Positions 58,664-64,000 of a stretch of 64,000 nucleotides of DNA are shown here, one piece after another. Below the pieces are notes generated by a model. That model ran no database searches, had not been told where the DNA came from, and saw only the letters and a list, made by a program, of their open reading frames with translations. The stretch comes from Melastoma dodecandrum (lineage: Eukaryota; Streptophyta; Magnoliopsida; Myrtales; Melastomataceae): contig JARUPY010000248.1 in the NCBI GenBank assembly GCA_029817715.1, positions 1,860,001 to 1,924,000 on the forward strand. Direction: 5' to 3'. Position numbers and translations under genes: made by a program. The stretch's first letter is position 1, and the number at the start of each line of letters is the position of its first letter.

Positions 58664-59756
58664 TGAAACGTAAGATAATACTTACGATTTAGTGATTAAC
58701 TACTTCTTCGAACTTACTAATACCTACAAAAATTCAAACAACATATCATTAATCATCAAAATAATGGTAACTAAACAAACATTATTAATACGTAATTTAA
58801 ACTAAAACGTAAATCCAGTTACACCCAAAATTTCAAAATAAACCTAATTTTAACTTAAACCTAATTTCAACTAAAACCTAATTTCAATTAAAAAAATTCA
58901 ACTAAAACATAATTCCAACTAAAACCCTAATTTCAAATAAAACCTAATTCCAACTAAATCCTTAACTTTAATTAAAACCTAATTTCAACTACACATAATT
59001 TCACGGCATAAACATAAATTAATTACTGAGACGAGGAAGCCGTTGGCGGTAAAGGGCAGAGGACGAAGGGGGTGACGGGTGGAGGACGAAGGACGAAGGG
59101 CGACGGTAAAGGGCGGAGGACGAAGGGCGTCGGCGTGAGGACGGAGGGGGTGACGGCGTGAGGCCGGATGACGAAGTACGTGAGGGCGTAGGAGGAGTAG
59201 CGGATGACGAATTACGGTCGGGGGAAGGCGGATGGAGGACGGGGGCTCGGGCGTCGAGCTTTTGGGGGTCGGGGGTCGTGTTAGAGTTTGGGTAAAATGA
59301 ATTCGGGGGTGGGGGACCCGACTTAGGCCGCAAGGGGGGCGGGTTTAGTTACTTGAGGAGCGGGTTTTGTCCGACGCCGAAACCTTCCATCCCCACTCCA
59401 TGAATTCGCACAAGTGTAAAACTCGCCCCTTGTTGAGCTATTGGAAGGGCGGGTTTTAAACCCGCCCATTGTGTATTCCCAAGCCAAACATGTCCCCTGT
59501 GTATACAAGGAAAGGGACCCCAACACTTGGCGAAATTCTCCAAGTGTTCAAAACCCGCCCTTACATGAGGGCGCGATTTTAAAACCTGTGCTCGGATGCC
59601 GCATAGGAGCGGGTTTTGAAAACCCGCCCATTCCTATTGTAGACCGAGAGTACGTTTTCAAAACGCACCCCTTCGACGATAAAACCATATTTTACGAAAC
59701 TGGGATCGTATTGTGCAAAATTTTTTTAAAACTAACCGTATTTCCATACAAAACTA

Positions 59757-60710
59757 TTTCTTTTTGGCCTTTTGGTTTTTAGTTATCCCATTATTTTGAA
59801 GTGATGCATGCATACAAGCGCTACCACTTGAGTCATGTGGATCACGTATATTTATTCAATAATATCATAAATATCGCGTTTCTTTTCATTTTTTTAATAA
59901 CATCATAAAATTCATGCATATAATTTTGTCAATTAATTTTTTTAATTTACTTTTATAGATGTACTAAAAATACCCAACGAGTTTGAATTAGAAGTCTCAT
60001 TCAATCGTTCAATGACTTCCTAAAAATGAAAAGATTGCTTTTGAATTTAATATTAAACGCAAAAGAAGCATGAATCAATTATTTATAAAGTTTAAAACAC
60101 TTGTGTTAAAACTCTACTCCCCTTTTGTGTATAAATTATGAATAATTCGAATTCGATTTATCTTTGAATATAACAAAAAAAAACATCTTAAAATAAATAA
60201 GATAGTGATTAATATGTTATCGTAATTGGTGTGGGGGGGGGGGGGGCGGTTCGATCGTCATTCAAAATTATCCATCCTCTAACAGCCGTCCGATGGGAAA
60301 AAGTCGGCTGGCGCAGCCACATCCCATCCCGTGGTCGCCAACTGACTCTTATCATAAGAAATTTGACTAACGACATCAACATAATAAAAAAAGCAAAGCA
60401 AAGAAAAGGCACAATCATCATCATCATCATCATCATCGCCAGCTTCTTCGTCTTCTCCTTCTTCTTCTGCCGCGATTCCTTTCTTAATACTAATTTAATC
60501 CCTAACTAACCCTAATTAATCACGGTTGGGGAGAGGAGGAGGTGAGAGCGGTGGTCCGGATTGTCGCCATCTCTCCCGGGGGGAGAGAGAGAGAGGGAGA
60601 GATCGCTCGATTCTTGGACTGGATTGTGTGAGGCGCTTCCTTTTTCGTGTTTTGTTTTTTCTCGTTTGAGGAGGGGTGGGGGATTGGTTGAGGGTTTGAG
60701 AATCGGGAGG
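59757..60710. other. Spacer and leader of the TOL gene, with simple repeats
   Basis: 59757-60220 is AT-rich without a gene. A G-run lies at 60233-60246. A TCA run at 60414-60437 and purine-rich GAGAGA tracts at about 60584-60600 lie in the probable leader before the ATG at 60711. A TATA box is not clear. Confidence 0.5.
60414..60437. repeat. (TCA)n microsatellite in the TOL leader or promoter
   Basis: About eight TCA units stand in tandem, about 275 nt before the TOL start codon. Confidence 0.85.
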
Positions 60711-63700
60711 ATGGTGAACTCGTTGGTGGAGAGAGCTACAAGCGATATGCTCATAGGCCCCGATTGGGCCATGAACATCGAGATCTGTGATATCCTCAAT
60801 CATGATCCCGGGTATACTTCGGGATTCTCTTTTGACCCCTTGTTGTTTTTTGTTTTTTTTCCTTGTTTTCTGGCTTCGGCTTTGGATCTTTTTCGTGCTT
60901 GTTGCGAGGTGAATGGTTCGTAGCTGGAGCCGTGAAAGTTTAGGGTTTTTATTATTGATTACTGGGTTTGGGGGTTGATGGGTTTAGATATGAGTTGTCA
61001 GGGGTGATTGTCGAGATTAGGGAGTTGCCGCAGAGGCAGGAGGCGATTTTGTATTTCAGCGGAAAATTTTTAGGCTGCTTTTGTATTTGTCGCGTAGGTT
61101 GCTTAGGAAGTGGCTACTACTGACTTGATTAAGCCCAGGGGTTGTGTGGTTGATGGTTTGATTGCGAGGTTGGGGATTTGGATTTGGAGTTGGGAAATGG
61201 TGGGGGGCAAGGATATGAGATTGAAGCTACCGAAGAAGTAAATAGTTAAATGCAGGCGAGAAGGGGAACTGTTACGTCCTTAATGTGTAGGCCAAGGCGA
61301 ATCTGCCCTTCAAACAACTCCATGGATGTCGGTGGAGGGTAGTACGTTCTCATCGGCATCTGTAGTCGATGAAGACAGCTGTTCCTTTCAATGATAATTT
61401 TTCTTCGCGCCTTTGGATGGTGATCTTGGACTGCTTGATGCTGAATGGCATTCAGCGGCTGTTGCTTCCGCATTTGACGATAGTGTAGTGAGTGCCAAAG
61501 GGGGAAATGGTATTACTTGAATTAGTTTTGATGTATCCTGGGTCCCAGTTCTTTTGTTATAATCTTAGTTTATAAAAACTTGAAAACTTGGCAGTAAGCT
61601 CTCGGAACCGAACTTCTGGTCTTTGATGTTTGGGCTTATTTAAATAGCCTTGGCCCTTGGCGCATATCAACTATAATTTGCTTCACTAATATTTGGTCCT
61701 AGTGATGTTTGTTTTTTTTTTTTTTGTAATCACTGCATTTTCCATTGAGATTAAGAGATGAGCAGAAGCTTCACTCTGAAACTGCAATATGCAGGAAGGG
61801 CGATATATAAATTTAATATGAGTGCGCTGAATATCCTCTGCCATGCTTTTTAATTGATATCCTCTATGGTCTAGTGCTTTGCCAATTACAATTTTTTTTG
61901 AACTGCATTTGAAGTATCCATCGTGATGATATCAGGCAGGCCAAAGATGTCGTCAAAGGTATCAAAAAGAGAATTGGTAGTAAGAACCCCAAGGTCCAGT
62001 TGCTGGCATTAACTGTGAGTGAGCCAATTCCTGAATTTTCACTTGCTCTGTGACTTCATACTTTTTCTTGCAGTTGCAAATGCATATAACTGTTTACTCA
62101 AGTGGGTTCTTCTTTAAATTGGATGGTACACTCTTTTCTTCAGTATGTGAAATACGAGGCAATGTCACATGTTAATATATCATGTATCGGAATGTTGGAG
62201 CTATGAATGATTTGTGGGCTTTACCTCCACCTCTAGAGCCATTGTTGGCAGAGGGTATACTTTTGTTTTCTAGCCTCATAGTCATCCTCGGGAAGCAGCA
62301 GATCGCTCAAGGTTTTTGGGTCATAAATGTAGGGGCGGCTTGAGTTTTGTTGTCGTATCTTGAGTAGGAGGATGTACTGGGCGTGCTCACGATAACACTG
62401 GCTATCTATTTATCCACAGCCTGGAAATTTATTTTTATGATTTTCTGTGGAAAGTTTCTACAAGGAATTGAATCTGTCATGTAATCTATATTCAAGAAGT
62501 TGTATCTATTTGGTCGGACTAAGCTGGCCATTTGTCAGAAGAACCACAGTCAGGAGCTGGCCATTTTCTAATAACTGTAACAGCACAAGTGGTTGTTTAC
62601 TTGGTTGTACTATCATATAAATTTGATTAGTTTATTCTGCCGGTAATTGCAGTTATTGGAGACAATAGTGAAGAACTGTGGAGATGTCGTCCATATGCAT
62701 GTCGCTGAGAGGGACATTCTTCACGATATGGTGAAGATAGTGAAAAAGAAGGTACCTCTTGCTTGTAAGTTTTATGTAGAATTACCTGGTTCCCGGTATT
62801 CTATCCTCATCTTTTGTTCTGGATGTAGCCTGACTTCCATGTCAAAGAGAAGATATTAACTTTAATAGATATTTGGCAAGAAGCTTTTGGAGGCCCAAGG
62901 GCTAGATATCCACAGTATTATGCAGCCTACCAAGAATTGTTGGTATGTCTTGCTCAGGAAACTGATTTGTCGTGCATAACCATTCCATCCTCATTTATTT
63001 ATTTATTTTTGTCTTTCGTGGTCTCACCATGATCGATGTCTTTTCAGCGAGCTGGAGCTGTGTTTCCTCAGAGAGCTGAGGGCTCGGCGCCTGTATTCAC
63101 TCCTCCACAAACACAACCTCTGTCATCATATCCACAAAATGTTCGAAATTCGGATTACCGACCAGAGGCAGCTGAAACTTCCTCAGAAGCTGAGTATCCA
63201 AATTTGAGGTACCTTTTGCTTCTTGTTTTTGTGGACATGTCATTTTTCTACGTCTTTGACTTTTTGAGAGACTATATATTGATTTTTGGTAACTTTTTCT
63301 GTAAATAAGCAGTACTATGATCCAGAAGTTTCTTATTTAGTCTGTCAGGTTTTATGCATACTTTTCCTGTGATCCTTTTGTTATATTGGGAGAGAATAAC
63401 TCTGCTCATACATGTGTACAACATCAAGTCAAGCTTATCGGCTGTTTCCGTTATTCTTTAAGGTTTTTGTCAATCATGGACTTTTTATTATAAAATGTGG
63501 TTATTATACTCGCAAATAACAATCTGGTCAGAATGAAACTATTTATTAAAATGTGAGGTATAAGAAGCAGAAATTTGTGTCAATGACTGGTGAGAACTTC
63601 ATTCTTCCATCCAAAAGAGAGCTCAAATGGTGCTTAGTTTAATTCTCCTTGTGGGAGATGTGTCCTGCTCTCATCCACAGTACACTCTCCTCATCCGCAT

Positions 63701-63969
63701 GGTGAACTTTGAATTAAAAGGTCACTTGGCACAATCAAAGTGTGAGTGGACGTGGAGTATGCTGAGTGCAGAAGTCAAACTCTCCTTATATTGAATTTGT
63801 TTTGTTCTCAGGTTCTTAATCTTCTTCAAAATGGGATATGGTGTATAATATGTACGATACTAATCAATTATTCCTTTTTTTCTCAAGCTTGACAGAAATT
63901 CAAAATGCTCGTGGTATCGTGGATGTGCTCTCTGAGATGCTGAATGCAATTGACCCTGGAAACAAAGAG
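60711..63969 (+). CDS. TOL: TOM1-like (TOL) VHS/GAT-domain protein, 3' end outside the window
   Basis: TOL proteins are ubiquitin-binding ESCRT-0 substitutes that sort ubiquitinated plasma-membrane proteins to the vacuole. Six exons are visible and in phase: 60711-60811, 61936-62014, 62653-62751, 62829-62942, 63048-63208 and 63888-63969. The VHS domain is complete: [80 protein letters not shown] and [13 protein letters not shown] Pro/Gln-rich linker follows ([15 protein letters not shown]). The GAT domain then begins ([20 protein letters not shown]). The remaining GAT part and the disordered tail lie beyond 64000. The donor after 63969 (GAG|GTAACT) shows the gene continues. The 1.1-kb first intron is unusual only in length. 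Confidence 0.92.
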
Positions 63970-64000
63970 GTAACTTCATTCTCTCCTGTTTCTTTGAATT

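Larger units (their letters stand above)
57155..59756. mobile_element. 2.6-kb Mutator-like element with about 300-bp TIRs
   Basis: Inverted copies run from about 57155-57460 and 59460-59756. The outer ends read GAGTTTTGTACGGAAATACG and, inverted, TAGTTTTGTATGGAAATACG. Inward they share TTTCGTAAAATACGG, TCGAAGGGG, GGCGGGTTT, ATGCGGCATCCGA, GCGCCCTCATG and CAAGTGTT. The flanks TTTTTTTTG and TTCTTTTTG are an imperfect candidate duplication. Inside lie two minus-strand frames, one of them a MuDR N-terminal-like domain. The catalytic transposase region is missing, so it is non-autonomous. It lies 350 bp downstream of the La1 stop. The palindromic GGGCGGGTTTTgAAAACCCGCCC blocks define the family. 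Confidence 0.8.

Overview
The window is nuclear DNA of a flowering plant, most likely a eudicot. Genes are split by many short spliceosomal introns (GT..AG). The proteins belong to plant-specific families (DYW-type PPR, RS-domain cyclophilin CYP95, AP-4 beta, La1, TOL). The intergenic DNA is full of degraded plant transposons. The species cannot be named from the sequence.

Layout. 1-7.5 kb is gene-free repeat DNA: a tandem array of about 225-bp units full of hairpins, a 23/46-bp minisatellite, and a primer-binding site plus probable LTR of a Ty3-type element. 7.7-24.7 kb is gene-rich: a MEF8-like organellar RNA-editing PPR protein (-), a Mutator-type MITE carrying a tRNA-like sequence, a Pack-MULE-like element with a captured ankyrin/GPCR-chaperone gene fragment, an ammonium transporter (+), a CYP95-like RS cyclophilin (+, 13 coding exons), a flotillin-like pseudogene (-) and a TPT/NST-type sugar transporter (-). 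24.7-37.8 kb is mostly transposons around a GH28 polygalacturonase (+) and a second, inverted copy of the sugar transporter (+). It also holds a 1.88-kb solo copia LTR with a perfect 5-bp target-site duplication and several Mutator-like elements. 37.9-42.2 kb holds a class-I carboxylesterase (-) and a phospholipase D alpha (+), followed by an L1-type LINE relic. 44.8-64 kb holds the AP-4 beta subunit (+), a La1-type RNA-binding protein (+, interrupted by two apparent 1-nt deletions), a 2.6-kb Mutator-like element with about 300-bp inverted repeats, and the 5' part of a TOM1-like (TOL) VHS/GAT protein (+).

Context. From memory of Arabidopsis, the sugar transporter, CYP95, MEF8S, La1 and TOL9 genes all lie on chromosome 4 around At4g32390-At4g32760. 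The window therefore looks like an expanded conserved syntenic block rather than a functional cluster. The genes have independent housekeeping roles: RNA editing, splicing-associated folding, RNA chaperoning, membrane trafficking, lipid signalling, nitrogen uptake and wall remodelling. The unusual content is in the repeats: hairpins with covarying arms and a constant loop, a Mutator family with several size classes, and nested double-TIR structures.
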